Below are positions 6,564 to 15,553 of a stretch of DNA of 64,000 nucleotides, one piece after another. The translations under genes were made by a program, and so were the position numbers. The notes below the pieces were generated by a model. It worked only from the letters and a program-made list of their open reading frames with translations, was not told the origin of the DNA and made no database searches. Source of the DNA: JAMXLO01 sp963812475 (GTDB taxonomy: Bacteria; Pseudomonadota; Alphaproteobacteria; Acetobacterales; Acetobacteraceae); the NCBI GenBank assembly GCA_963812475.1, contig CAWEVI010000029.1:186001-250000 (forward strand), in the 5' to 3' direction. Each line of letters begins with the position of its first letter. Position 1 is the stretch's first letter.

Positions 6564-8576
6564 CTAGTTTCCGACCGGAGTGTTCTGTCCTTTCTTCACA
6601 TATGCCTGGACATCTTCATCGAGAAGCAGACGCTCTCGCGCGAGCTGGTTTGCCACAGCAACGACTCCACTCACGTAATCGGCATGGCTCGGGTAGCGCT
6701 CTTCGAGCGAGGGCCTAGGGTCGGCGTCGGTCATACGCTCCGCCTTGGTCCGGGCAAAATCGATCTGCTGACCAAAACTATCGCAACCGTCGTCACCGCC
6801 CACCGGCACGGCGCGCAGATTCCAACCTGTATAGGTCGCGAGCGGAACCGCAACCTCTGGAAGGCGAATCCCGCCTATATCGTTGCCGTCTGAATCGGCC
6901 CTAGGAACCAAGGCCGGATAAGGTGTGCCAATGAGTCGTGGTGGCAGGATGGTCAGAATTCCTTCGTCAAATTGCGGTCCGTAGTCGAACAGGTCGCCAG
7001 TGTGCATCCGGCCGTTAAACTTTACACCAGGGATTTGAGGGAATCCCTGCCCCGCCTGGGGTAACGGCGGAACAAGCGTACCGTCGGCCACGTGCGGAAT
7101 CCGACTTGCCGGCGGCTCGATACCCACGGATACCCACTGGTCCATGGCGACAAGGAGCGCCCGCAGCACAGCATTAGCCACAAGAGGATTGCGATTCTGC
7201 TGACAGATGCCGCGGCCAGTAGCACCCACGCCGGCCTGATGCGGCAAGCTGGCTATAAAGTATGACCGCACATCGGCTGGTTCATCAGGAAGGTCACTGC
7301 CGGCATCGTCAACAGCGGCTACGGCCATGTTTTTTGCCCAGTATTCGTTGGCCGAATTGACTTCAAAGATCTTCGGGCAGCTCGCGCTCGCCGAGCAGCG
7401 TGCCAGCCTTCCGCCGGTTTTGTGGGTCGCCGAGTCCAGTCTGGTCTGATTGGTAAATGGACCTTGGAACTCCGGAAATCGGCGGTTGATGTGTTGGCGA
7501 TGAGTCCGGAATGGCTGGGCAAAGCGATAGTTCATGTAAATGCCGTTTGCTCCGCCGATCCAGTTGACGACACCGTCGATGGCCCTCCTCCCACTTTCGT
7601 CCTCGTTAAATCCGAGCAAGACAAAGTCGTGCAAGGCTCGACACGATTGTGAGACGCATGCCGAATAGATCGCCCTAACCCCGCCATTTATTGGGTTTGC
7701 ATTGCCGTCGTCATCCTTCTGCGCAGCGCGCACGAACGACGCTATATCGCGGATTGCGGCGAATCCCAATCCCGAGACGACAGGGTTCTTCGCTTGGTAG
7801 ACGAATTCGTAAAGCGCACCCTGCTGAAACAGCGTGTGATCGCCGCTGAGCTTTATCGCTGTGCCAGCCTCGTCGGCGTAGTCCCATCTGTCAACAGGGA
7901 CCGCGACCGGCTGATCCTCATACCGTACTCGCATCGTCAGTGTTGCGCGGGACTTGTCGAGCGTTGCAGCCGGATAAGTCAGAGACCCATTCGTAGTCGC
8001 ATCATCATCGATGCTGAGTTCTTCGAACGCGGGCCCGGTAATCGGCGATCGGTCCGGATTGACCGCGACCGGGGCTTTCATCATGAAACGATTGCCGCCA
8101 GGTGCAGCGGTCGTCTCCCAGCCACTGATCAGAATGCTGAACCCCTGCCTCATCAGGAAACCGTTTCCCGCGTCCGCCGCTCTCGCCGGGTCATTGCCGC
8201 CGCTCAATGCATCGTTGAGCTGTGGAAACGCCAAGATTGACCCTCGAGTGGGCAGCTCGTACCAGACCTTATGATTCCCTGTTGAACGATCAATCGGGCG
8301 CAAGATCATAATGTCGGTTTCATACTCGACCTTCCCACTTACGTCCCGTGGCGCGAGGCTGATATCGGTGATGATGGAGTTGTGTGGATCGGCGGGGTCG
8401 ATCTCCCCCACAATTCGGCCCACGAGTTTTTCGTATTGGCCGACTTGGCCGAACGAACGGCCCTCAAATGTCGGCAACTCAATGCGCGCTATTGTTATCT
8501 TGGTAATGCGTGCCTGTGCCATTTGAAAGGTCGTTAGCAGGAGTGCACAGATACCTGCTGATATTGCGAACTTCAT
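6564..8576 (-). CDS. Secreted alpha/beta-hydrolase-domain protein (PF20091-like), 670 aa
   Basis: Signal peptide MKFAISAGICALLLTTFQMAQA, then a long periplasmic protein of the large alpha/beta hydrolase domain family found in proteobacterial catabolic loci. The nucleophile elbow at about residue 312 reads ACVSQSCRAL, where relatives usually have glycine on both sides (GVSQSGR), so activity is uncertain. Other family-like pieces are GFNEDESGRRAIDGVVNWIGG and the C-terminal domain with a Cys pair. Start ATG 8576 sits behind GGAGGG. It is a cargo gene, unlike its tiny phage-type neighbours, and the only large gene in the left half of the element. Substrate unknown. Confidence 0.7.
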   Translation of the reverse strand: MKFAISAGICALLLTTFQMAQARITKITIARIELPTFEGRSFGQVGQYEKLVGRIVGEIDPADPHNSIITDISLAPRDVSGKVEYETDIMILRPIDRSTGNHKVWYELPTRGSILAFPQLNDALSGGNDPARAADAGNGFLMRQGFSILISGWETTAAPGGNRFMMKAPVAVNPDRSPITGPAFEELSIDDDATTNGSLTYPAATLDKSRATLTMRVRYEDQPVAVPVDRWDYADEAGTAIKLSGDHTLFQQGALYEFVYQAKNPVVSGLGFAAIRDIASFVRAAQKDDDGNANPINGGVRAIYSACVSQSCRALHDFVLLGFNEDESGRRAIDGVVNWIGGANGIYMNYRFAQPFRTHRQHINRRFPEFQGPFTNQTRLDSATHKTGGRLARCSASASCPKIFEVNSANEYWAKNMAVAAVDDAGSDLPDEPADVRSYFIASLPHQAGVGATGRGICQQNRNPLVANAVLRALLVAMDQWVSVGIEPPASRIPHVADGTLVPPLPQAGQGFPQIPGVKFNGRMHTGDLFDYGPQFDEGILTILPPRLIGTPYPALVPRADSDGNDIGGIRLPEVAVPLATYTGWNLRAVPVGGDDGCDSFGQQIDFARTKAERMTDADPRPSLEERYPSHADYVSGVVAVANQLARERLLLDEDVQAYVKKGQNTPVGN

Positions 8577-8866
8577 GGTTCCCTCCCATTTTTATCCCTC
8601 GAACACACGGCAACTACTGTCAACCGCCCATATTTCCGCAGCGGCCGCATTCCCGGATCGTGCTTCTGTTCGGGGTTTGGCATTGCTGTTGCCCCAGGAT
8701 GCGATACGAGGGTTCGGCCGTCCAATCTCACTGCGCGTGCTCCGCTCCGGGGAGCGTTCACAGGGGCGTGTCGGACTGCCCGGTCCCGTCGTCCAGGTTG
8801 CGGTCGGGCAGAGGGATGCTGAATCTGGCGCCAGCCGGGTGCGCGCCCGGTTGACAGGGGTAGCGG

Positions 8867-8986
8867 TTACACAAACGCCTGCTTCCGGTTTGCGGCGTGC
8901 ACAAACTCGTCCAGCGCAGCCCGTGCGTCATCCAGCGGCTCGCGGCTGTCGTCGGCGGCGTTGGTGTTGGTGTTCGTGTCGGTCAT
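8867..8986 (-). CDS. Tiny hypothetical protein, 39 aa
   Basis: ATG 8986 lies six nt after GCGGAG. The Asn/Thr-rich start (MTDTNTNTN) precedes one acidic amphipathic helix, DDARAALDEFVHAANRKQ. Unrecognised; the ribosome site and position in the minus-strand run are the main support. Confidence 0.45.
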   Translation of the reverse strand: MTDTNTNTNAADDSREPLDDARAALDEFVHAANRKQAFV

Positions 8987-9128
8987 CTGCATCTCCGCTT
9001 TAGAAAGGCGGCCGACCGAGCTATCGGACCCGATCGGCCGCCTGACGGGGCTGCATGGCCGTGGGCGGACACACACGGTTTGCGCCCCTACCGCCGCACG
9101 CCCAGTTACAAGCGCGCGGCGATCCTGT

Positions 9129-9362
9129 TCAGTTGGTGGCGTAGTCGTGCCGATCGGCGTCGCCGTTCTTGCGGGGTAGCGCCGTCCGTGGTGTCAGCGC
9201 CGCATGCAGGAAAGGTGCTGCCGCCGAAGCGGCCTCAATCGCCGTCACCAAATCTCCCTTCATGACCGAAATGCGCATGGCCCAGAGAAAGACATCGATC
9301 GGTCGGCAGTCAGAAACCATCTCGGCGGTAAGTCTCTCGCTCATATATCCACGAGGTATCAT
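9129..9362 (-). CDS. Small hypothetical protein, 77 aa
   Basis: ATG 9362 behind AAAAGGA, with a second possible start at MSERLTAEM. Helical, with a hydrophobic middle (DVFLWAMRISVMKGDLVTAIEAASAAAPFL). No family recognised. Part of the chain of small genes downstream of the terminase. Confidence 0.5.
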   Translation of the reverse strand: MIPRGYMSERLTAEMVSDCRPIDVFLWAMRISVMKGDLVTAIEAASAAAPFLHAALTPRTALPRKNGDADRHDYATN

Positions 9363-9377
9363 GTTTTGTAATTCCTT

Positions 9378-9647
9378 TTAGTAAATGCCACGGCTTAGCT
9401 GCCAAATAACGCCGATTGCACCTGCAACGGACTCTTCCGCAACAAGCGCACACAATGCGAGTCTATCTCCTCCGGACTCTTCGGCTCGCCGGCAGCCCAA
9501 CGGAAGTTCAGACTTCCAAAAGTAGACCGCGCCAACCTCCGGATTTGAACGCAGGGACACGCGGAACGAACCGCTAGGCGTCCGGGTAACCCGGTATCGG
9601 TTGCCTTCACACACGGTCGCGCCAAGAGTCTCGGAACTTAGCCTCAC
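9378..9647 (-). CDS. Small hypothetical protein, 89 aa
   Basis: Beta-rich start (VCEGNRYRVTRTPSGSFRVSLRS) then a helix. Its ATG overlaps the stop of the upstream gene (ATGA, 9644-9647), so the two are probably coupled. Unrecognised. Confidence 0.45.
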   Translation of the reverse strand: MRLSSETLGATVCEGNRYRVTRTPSGSFRVSLRSNPEVGAVYFWKSELPLGCRRAEESGGDRLALCALVAEESVAGAIGVIWQLSRGIY

Positions 9648-9853
9648 CGCACACCTGCCCGGCGCAGTGCTTCAACCGTCGCGCGCAGTATCAGGTCATC
9701 CGGTTCCCGCTCCGGCACGGGAACAGCCGCCCCTTTGTGCGGTGGCCAGGGCGGCTGCCACGGGCGTGCCCGGTGCTTGAACCTCGCACTCTCCGCGTAG
9801 CTAACTTTAGCCACCAACTCAACGTCGCGATCGCTGACATGAACACGAGACAT
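9644..9853 (-). CDS. Small hypothetical protein, 69 aa
   Basis: MSRVHVSDRDVELVAKVSYAE then a Trp/Pro-rich linker (RPWQPPWPPHKG) and the terminal helix DDLILRATVEALRRAG. Unrecognised; it starts four nt after the stop of the preceding gene. Confidence 0.5.
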   Translation of the reverse strand: MSRVHVSDRDVELVAKVSYAESARFKHRARPWQPPWPPHKGAAVPVPEREPDDLILRATVEALRRAGVR

Positions 9854-9857
9854 CGCG

Positions 9858-10061
9858 TCAATCTACCAACTGCACCTCGCCTGAACGCATGATTTTCATG
9901 CGGTCGCGGGGACTCCTGGATTCGAACTCGGCGCGGGTCATTTGACCTTTGCCGATAAGTGGGGTTGTACCGCCCTTACCGTGCCTCGATGCGTAGGCCA
10001 GCATTTCAATCTCTGCTTTCAGGCTGGCTATCTCAGCTAATAGCTCCGTCTCTCTCGACAT
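9858..10061 (-). CDS. Small coiled-coil phage-type protein, 67 aa
   Basis: Start ATG 10061 follows AGGAGGTTGTG, which decides it over the longer frame from 10103. An N-terminal coiled coil (ETELLAEIASLKAEIEML) is followed by QMTRAEFESRSPRDRMKIMRSGEVQLVD, an ending seen in small proteins of alphaproteobacterial phages (TRAEFE..SP..RM). Role unknown. Confidence 0.6.
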   Translation of the reverse strand: MSRETELLAEIASLKAEIEMLAYASRHGKGGTTPLIGKGQMTRAEFESRSPRDRMKIMRSGEVQLVD

Positions 10062-10669
10062 CACAACCTCCTGTGTAAAATGGTAGTAACCTATGCCGTC
10101 CAAGGGTGTTTCGGATTGCTCGGATCAACACGGCGATCGGTCCAAATCTTTCGCTCGACCGCGTGAGATACCAGCACACCGAAGCCACCCGTCCCCAGGC
10201 TCAATGCACCGTGGACATCGGTCAGGCCAGAGCCGCACGCTTGACGCATTTGCTCGGAGGCGTCGGCATACTCCGCCGCTGCCGCCGCCAACGAAGCCTT
10301 GAGCCTGTCGGCCTCCTGCGCAGCGGCTAGTCGCCGACGAATGCCGTCCTCGTACATCGGCCGGTGAGCAGCCGCGGTGATCCGGGGCGTCATGTCCTGG
10401 GCGTGCAAAAATGCCGCCTTCGCCGCGTCGCAGCTCTCCGATTCGACCACCAACCGGGATGCAGCGGCATCGAGGGCGCTCTTGAGTTCGTGCCGATCCG
10501 CGCTGGCGTTATCGACTGCCGCTCTGTAGTTCGCCTCGGCGGTGCTGTGCACTGACTGTTCAACCCGCAACGCCTCCGCCGCCTTGGTGGCGCGTTCGCG
10601 TAAGGCTACCACCTTCTTTTGGTGTGCAGCGATCGCCTCCCGGTCAACGAGGTCGGTGGGCCGTTCTAG

Positions 10670-12320
10670 CCCGCATTTCTCACCGAATCGGGTGCATTGG
10701 GGCCCGGGTTCTGAGAGAATCGTGTTGCAGCCACGGTTTTTCTCGAATTCCTAGGAGAACCCCAATGCCGACAGAGTGTACCCCCGCCTTGTTCGAATTT
10801 CCACCTGTGGAAAGCCGCCATGTGGTGGCGGGCTTCGACGGAGGCGCGATCACCTCGGACGCCGGCGCCTTGTTGCTCAGCCAGACCGATCGGGCGATCC
10901 GGCTGACCGAGCGGTTTGCCGCCTGCTTCACCGATACACGTAGCGCGGAGCTGGTGGAGCACCAGGTCGAAACCATGGTGATGCAGCGCGTCGTCGGTAT
11001 CGCCCTGGGCTATGAGGACCTGAACGACCATGACGACTTGCGGCACGACCCGATACTGACGGTGCTGGCCGCCAAGCTGGAGGCGCAGCGTTCCGACTGC
11101 GCGCCGCTGGCCGGCAAATCAACACTGAACCGGCTGGAACTGAGCCGTGCCGAACCGACGCGTTATCACAAGATCAGCCACGACCCTGCGGCGATCGAGA
11201 CACTGTTCGTCGATGTCTTCCTCGATGCTCATAACAAGGCGCCCAAGCAGATCATCCTCGATCTCGATGCCACCGACGATCCGCTGCACGGCAACCAGGA
11301 AGGCAAGTTCTTCCATGGCTATTACGACTGCTACTGCTACCTGCCGCTCTACATCTTCTGCGGCCGACACCTGCTGGCGGCCAAGCTGCGCCGCTCGAAC
11401 ATCGATGGCGCAGCCGGCGCGGTGGAGGAGCTCGCCCGCATCGTGGCGCAGATCCGCCGCCGCTGGCCAAGGACACGCATTCTGCTGCGCGGCAATTCCG
11501 GCTTCACCCGCGAACCACTGATGGCATGGTGTGAGGCAAACCGCGTGGACTACGTGTTCGGCTTGGCCCGCAACGATCGGCTGGAGCAGGCGATCATTGC
11601 CGAGCTGATCAGCGCGACGATCGAAAGCATCCGCACCGGCAAGACGGCGCGCTGCTTCAAGGACTTCAGCTACGCCACGCTCAGTACCTGGAGCCGGGAA
11701 CGCCGGGTCATCGGCAAGGCCGAGGTGACCGGTGGCGAAGCCAATCCGCGCTTTATTGTCACCTCGCTCAAGGGCGGCGAGGCAAACGCGCGGCACCTCT
11801 ACGAAAAGATCTACTGCGCCCGCGGCGACATGGAGAACCGCATCAAAGAATGTCAGCTCGACCTGTTCGCCGACCGCACGTCCACCGCGACCATGCAAGC
11901 CAACCAGCTCCGCCTGTGGTTCGCCTCGATAGCTTACGTGTTGCTCTGCGCCTTGCGTCGCATCGGGTTGGCCCACACGCAGTTCGCTGAGGCAACCTGC
12001 GGCACCATTCGCCTGAAGCTGCTGAAGATCGGTGCGCTGGTCCGCGTCAGCGTACGGCGGATCAAGGTGGCAATGGCGTCCGCCTGCCCATGGCAGGACG
12101 CGTTCGAACTCGCCCACGCCCGGCTGCGCAACGCTATCGCCTGATACGAACCAGACAGTGCACAGATGCCATACTGCCCGCCAACGCCGCCAGGGCCGCG
12201 GTGAGGGCGGAACTCTGCCGAAACGAGGCACCGCGAGTTACAAATGCAGAACCGCGCCGATATTCGGTCTGGTACCAGAATGTATGCCGCGGTGCTACTC
12301 GTCAGTATGAGAAATGCGGG
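10670..12320 (+). mobile_element. IS1380-family insertion sequence
   Basis: 1,651 bp with perfect 13-bp terminal inverted repeats CCCGCATTTCTCA (10670-10682; inverted at 12308-12320) and a 4-bp target duplication CTAG on both sides (10666-10669, 12321-12324). One intact transposase gene. Confidence 0.9.
10765..12144 (+). CDS. IS1380-family transposase (DDE group 1)
   Basis: 459 residues from ATG 10765 behind CTAGGAG. Family features: FPPVESRHVVAGFDGGAITSDAGALLL, LAGKSTLNRLE, ILDLDATDDPLHGNQEG (first catalytic Asp) and HLYEKIYCARGDMENRIKE with the late acidic residue. Full length and undamaged, so the IS may be active. Confidence 0.95.
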   Translation: MPTECTPALFEFPPVESRHVVAGFDGGAITSDAGALLLSQTDRAIRLTERFAACFTDTRSAELVEHQVETMVMQRVVGIALGYEDLNDHDDLRHDPILTVLAAKLEAQRSDCAPLAGKSTLNRLELSRAEPTRYHKISHDPAAIETLFVDVFLDAHNKAPKQIILDLDATDDPLHGNQEGKFFHGYYDCYCYLPLYIFCGRHLLAAKLRRSNIDGAAGAVEELARIVAQIRRRWPRTRILLRGNSGFTREPLMAWCEANRVDYVFGLARNDRLEQAIIAELISATIESIRTGKTARCFKDFSYATLSTWSRERRVIGKAEVTGGEANPRFIVTSLKGGEANARHLYEKIYCARGDMENRIKECQLDLFADRTSTATMQANQLRLWFASIAYVLLCALRRIGLAHTQFAEATCGTIRLKLLKIGALVRVSVRRIKVAMASACPWQDAFELAHARLRNAIA

Positions 12321-12337
12321 CTAGAATTTCGCTCATT

Positions 12338-13840
12338 TCAATCCTCTCCGCGTGCGCGCCTAGACGCACTCCATTCACTATAACCAAACCCGCTCAACGC
12401 CCCGTTGCGCGCCGCAGTCGCGGCCATACCTGCGGCTAGAAACTCTTCAATGCTGCCGTGGAATACAGTAGTCGCGGTCGGTCGCTGCTTCGTCAGCAAC
12501 ACCGCACCCAACGCCGCATTGGCAATGTCATCGTGCAATCCAGGCGGATGGTCGATGCTGTCCCGTCCACCGCGCGCCGTCCGACGCTCCAAACTACAAA
12601 GCTGCGAGCGCAATCGAGGCAGGTCCAGCAGTTCAATCTTCCAACTGTTCAGCAACGGCAAGCAGTCCCGATAAATGTCGGATTTGACGCGCTCGGATAT
12701 CTCGTACTTGATACCATGCTCCCGAAAACGCTCGCGTGGCCATTCGCCGGCGTACCGGTCGCCATGCACCTCTTTCACCCCATAGCTGTTCAATAACGCC
12801 GAAAAGTCCTCGACAACGCTCTCCGGCGAAAACAGCGGCCGAACCTCACGAACCGCGTCCAAAACCGCTATCTCACCACCGCGCAAATGCGCAATCGCCA
12901 ACGTCATCGAGTCCGACGAACCACCCGACGGGTCCACAAACGCCATATACTTCGCGCCAGGTGGTAGTTCCATCCGATCCGTGACCGTCACCGCATCAAC
13001 AATCTCGGGCGATACAAAGTCCGCCAAATCATCACGAAACTGCGCATCATACTCGGCCCGTGCACTTTGCGGATCGTCAACATACGCATCAGCTATGATC
13101 GAAGGATCAAGGCTAGGGTTCATCGCTAACGTCGATGCCTGCCACACCAATACCCGCGCATTGTCCTTGCCGTGATGCCGCTGATACGTGTTGTAGAGAA
13201 CGCCGCCTTTCCTGTACGGACTGCTAGCGTTCAACAACATCGCGCCCGGTATGTTCGCAAGTCCAGGACGCAGCGCTCGAAATATTTCTACATCGGGGTT
13301 GGCACTGTCATCACTGCGCCAGAACGCGGTCTCATCGCATAAAACCGCCGCAAAACTGTATCCGCGCGTCACCCTGAACGATGCCGTATGAACCTCAATC
13401 GTTACGCGATTCGACAAGGTGACCGTCTCGGCCGTCTCATCCGTCCGCAACGCCCGCAGCATCGGGTTGCTGTCCAACATGCCAATGATGAAACGCATGC
13501 AGACGCGCGCCTGTCGCCGATCAGCCGCAATAACCGCAATCGTCGCAACCTCACCCGGCGCAAGGTGCTCGGTGTAGGTCCGAAAACACGCCAAATAGGT
13601 GGCGATCAGCGCCAGGATTCGACTTTTTCCGCCGCGCCTGCCGATCACAAGGCATGCTTCATTGAATGCCTGCGTTGGTAGCGTTTCCCTACCCGTGTGA
13701 GATCGGTAGAGGTCCATCTGGTCCGCCGATAGCGGCAAACCGAATAGACACGCCAGGAACGCCTTCCAAGGCCCCCAGGACGTGCCCTTAAAGTGCGGGG
13801 CGAACAACGCCTTGTCCGACATGGCCTCGATGATGTTCAC
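12338..13840 (-). CDS. Phage terminase large subunit
   Basis: ATP-driven DNA-packaging motor. 500 residues from GTG 13840, which overlaps the upstream stop (GTGA); the frame is open 41 codons further but that stretch is a shadow of the TerS-like gene. ATPase domain: CLVIGRRGGKSR (Walker A-like, about residue 66) and AAVLCDETAF (Walker B/catalytic Glu). Nuclease half: MAFVDPSGGSSDSMTLAI, GDRYAGEWPRE and a late HDDIANAA. All core motifs are present, so it could be functional. It is the only clear packaging gene in the element. Confidence 0.88.
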   Translation of the reverse strand: MNIIEAMSDKALFAPHFKGTSWGPWKAFLACLFGLPLSADQMDLYRSHTGRETLPTQAFNEACLVIGRRGGKSRILALIATYLACFRTYTEHLAPGEVATIAVIAADRRQARVCMRFIIGMLDSNPMLRALRTDETAETVTLSNRVTIEVHTASFRVTRGYSFAAVLCDETAFWRSDDSANPDVEIFRALRPGLANIPGAMLLNASSPYRKGGVLYNTYQRHHGKDNARVLVWQASTLAMNPSLDPSIIADAYVDDPQSARAEYDAQFRDDLADFVSPEIVDAVTVTDRMELPPGAKYMAFVDPSGGSSDSMTLAIAHLRGGEIAVLDAVREVRPLFSPESVVEDFSALLNSYGVKEVHGDRYAGEWPRERFREHGIKYEISERVKSDIYRDCLPLLNSWKIELLDLPRLRSQLCSLERRTARGGRDSIDHPPGLHDDIANAALGAVLLTKQRPTATTVFHGSIEEFLAAGMAATAARNGALSGFGYSEWSASRRARGED

Positions 13841-14217
13841 GCCGGCGCGTCCGTGTCGGCTGAAGCGGTAGTGGCGGCGAGGTAGCTGGCCAGATCCAAC
13901 ACCGGCCGCTCGCGGCGTTCGAGACCCAGCGCTTGCAGATCGAGGCGCATGCTGTTCAGCCACGCGAGCGCGTGTGCATCCGAACCGGGGGCGAGCACGT
14001 CGCCGGCGAGCAGGTTCTCGGTCAACAACGACAGGCGAACGGCCTTCAAGGCAGCAGCCTGGACAATCAGACGCTGCGGGGCAGTGGCATCACCAACATG
14101 CGCCATCAGGTCCTCGATGACGCGCTTTAGCGTGCGACCGGCCTTCGTCCGCCGATCAAGCGCCGTCAGGCTCTCATCGCGGCTAAACGGCCCCGCCAAT
14201 TTCCGGCGTCCAGTCAT
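13837..14217 (-). CDS. Probable terminase small subunit-like protein
   Basis: 126 residues, helical and Arg-rich at the start (MTGRRKLAGPFSRDESLTALDRRTKAGRTLKRV). It sits directly upstream of, and overlaps, terL by four nt, the usual place of terS. Sequence similarity to known TerS is not obvious by eye; the call rests on position, size and helical make-up. Confidence 0.6.
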   Translation of the reverse strand: MTGRRKLAGPFSRDESLTALDRRTKAGRTLKRVIEDLMAHVGDATAPQRLIVQAAALKAVRLSLLTENLLAGDVLAPGSDAHALAWLNSMRLDLQALGLERRERPVLDLASYLAATTASADTDAPA

Positions 14218-14416
14218 GGCTACAATACCGCCTTACAATGCTTCGATATGTGGGGTGTAGGTGTCAATTCGTCAAGCGTAATCAAGAGTCTAAACCCGAT
14301 TATGGTTAACTGACAGGCCATGCCCGCGGGACGCCCGCAGAAGGCGCTACAGGCCGGCTAGTCGGTCTCGGCTAGGGGTTTAGCTGGGATGGCGCCTTAC
14401 GGCCGTCAGCGCACGC

Positions 14417-14707
14417 CTATGACTCGGCCGACAGCCTATCCAGCACAGCGGCGATTGACGCGTTCAACAGGATAAACGCCGCATGCGGTCCGATCTGGTC
14501 GAGTATCATCGCAATGGCGGATGCGGCTGCCTGGAGTTGCTGCTGCCGGCTACCGGGCTTGCCGCTGGCAGCGACCGCAAAAAATGTCGTCACTGGTGGT
14601 GTAGGCCCATCGTGCGCTGCTCCAGGTGGCGCGGCCGCCTAGCACACCTGATTCCGCTGCGCAGCGGCAACCTTGTCGGCCGCGCAGACAATGTCCCAAA
14701 TCGCCAT
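14417..14707 (-). pseudogene. Possible small gene with an internal stop
   Basis: From ATG 14707 a frame reads MAIWDIVCAADKVAAAQRNQVC, then TAG at 14641-14639, then continues in the same frame as AAAPPGAAHDGPTPPVTTFFAVAAS...LLNASIAAVLDRLSAES to TAG at 14417. The second part looks like a good amphipathic helix and could instead start at an internal GTG. Weak ribosome site. The rest of 14218-14964 shows no convincing gene. Confidence 0.25.
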
Positions 14708-14964
14708 TCCTGGGTCCGCATGGGGTCCGCAGGTTCCATTACAACAACTGTTGTATCCAGAAAACCGCGTATTTCCGCCATATCTGACGCCAAGGCCCGC
14801 TTATCATCAATCAGCGACCTTGGCGACCTTGGCCTATTACCTCTCAGCAGGATCGATCCGACCGGGCAGGCCGTTCCTATGATCCAGATTGGCTGGCGGA
14901 ACCGCGGATGGTCGCGAGGCCAGGGGCAACTCTAAGCGTAAAAGCGAAGGTGCCCGAAACGGCG

Positions 14965-15087
14965 TCAATGTCTAAGTGTAGCAGAGCCCGAGGTGGGCGT
15001 TGCTGCGGTGGATTCACTGATTGTGACGTTGTTCGCCTGGCCGCCAGAGACGGCGTTAATCTCAGCGTTGGTCAGCTCTCGGGGCAT
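14965..15087 (-). CDS. 40-aa peptide with a double-glycine-type leader (bacteriocin/microcin-like)
   Basis: ATG 15087 stands behind a very purine-rich site (GGAGAGAGGAAATC). The leader MPRELTNAEINAVSGG fits the class II leader pattern (EL..EI..VSGG) cut by C39-peptidase ABC exporters. The 24-residue remainder is Ser/Thr/Ala-rich (begins QANNVTISES) and without Cys. No exporter or immunity gene is recognisable in the element, so maturation would depend on a host transporter. It may instead be an orphan leader-type peptide of unknown role. Confidence 0.6.
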   Translation of the reverse strand: MPRELTNAEINAVSGGQANNVTISESTAATPTSGSATLRH

Positions 15088-15330
15088 GATTTCCTCTCTC
15101 CTCTCTCTCTAGCAGAGAGGCCGTCATAGTTACCGGGGCGCCCGGCCTTGGTCAAATCGGCGTCGCCGACGCACGACGCCGGACGCGGCCGAACATGACA
15201 CCTAATCAACTGATATTCCGGCCTAATCTCGCATTTACAGAGTATATACACGCCTACAAACGAACGTTTGCGACAGTGGCCGAGGTAAATTCGGGGCGGA
15301 TTGTAGCTACAATCACGCCACTGCGGCCAA

Positions 15331-15468
15331 TTACAGCCCCAGCCACGCCCTGCCGAAAAGTGCCTCGGCCGCGAGGAAGGCAGCGGCTGCCGTCACGACG
15401 ATCAGCCACACCCTGCCGGTGAGGTTCGGTATGAACTTTCGACTGCGACGAAGGAAGGGGGATCGCAT
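15331..15468 (-). CDS. Small single-span membrane protein, 45 aa
   Basis: A basic N-terminus (MRSPFLRRSRKFIPNLTGR) precedes one transmembrane helix (VWLIVVTAAAAFLAAEALF). Start ATG 15468, with GGAA about 8 nt upstream; the longer open frame to 15570 overlaps the next gene. Size and location could fit a holin-like or regulatory peptide, but nothing shows this. Confidence 0.45.
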   Translation of the reverse strand: MRSPFLRRSRKFIPNLTGRVWLIVVTAAAAFLAAEALFGRAWLGL

Positions 15469-15553
15469 GCGGTGAGTTCCGGGTGGAAGCATCGGGAAGT
15501 AAGGAAATAGGAACTTTTGCAGGAGTATCGATGCGGGGGGGATAGGACGGAAT

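Larger units (their letters stand above)
10091..12336 (-). pseudogene. Coiled-coil gene downstream of terL, split by IS1380
   Basis: The 5' end lies beyond the IS: ATG AGC GAA ATT at 12336-12325, two bases after the terL stop and behind GGAGAGG. The rest is 10669-10091. Removing the IS (10670-12320) and one CTAG copy gives a continuous 196-residue frame, MSEILERPTDLVDREAIAAHQKK-VVALRERATK..., a long alanine-rich coiled coil with a C-terminal domain ending PSNPKHPWTA. Position after terL suggests a structural or scaffold-like role, which is only inference. The 173-residue remainder could still start at GTG 10612. Confidence 0.85.

Noticed and set aside
14218..15550. CRISPR array or tandem repeats in the gene-poor part of the element
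   Set aside because: No regularly spaced direct repeats found there or elsewhere in the window.
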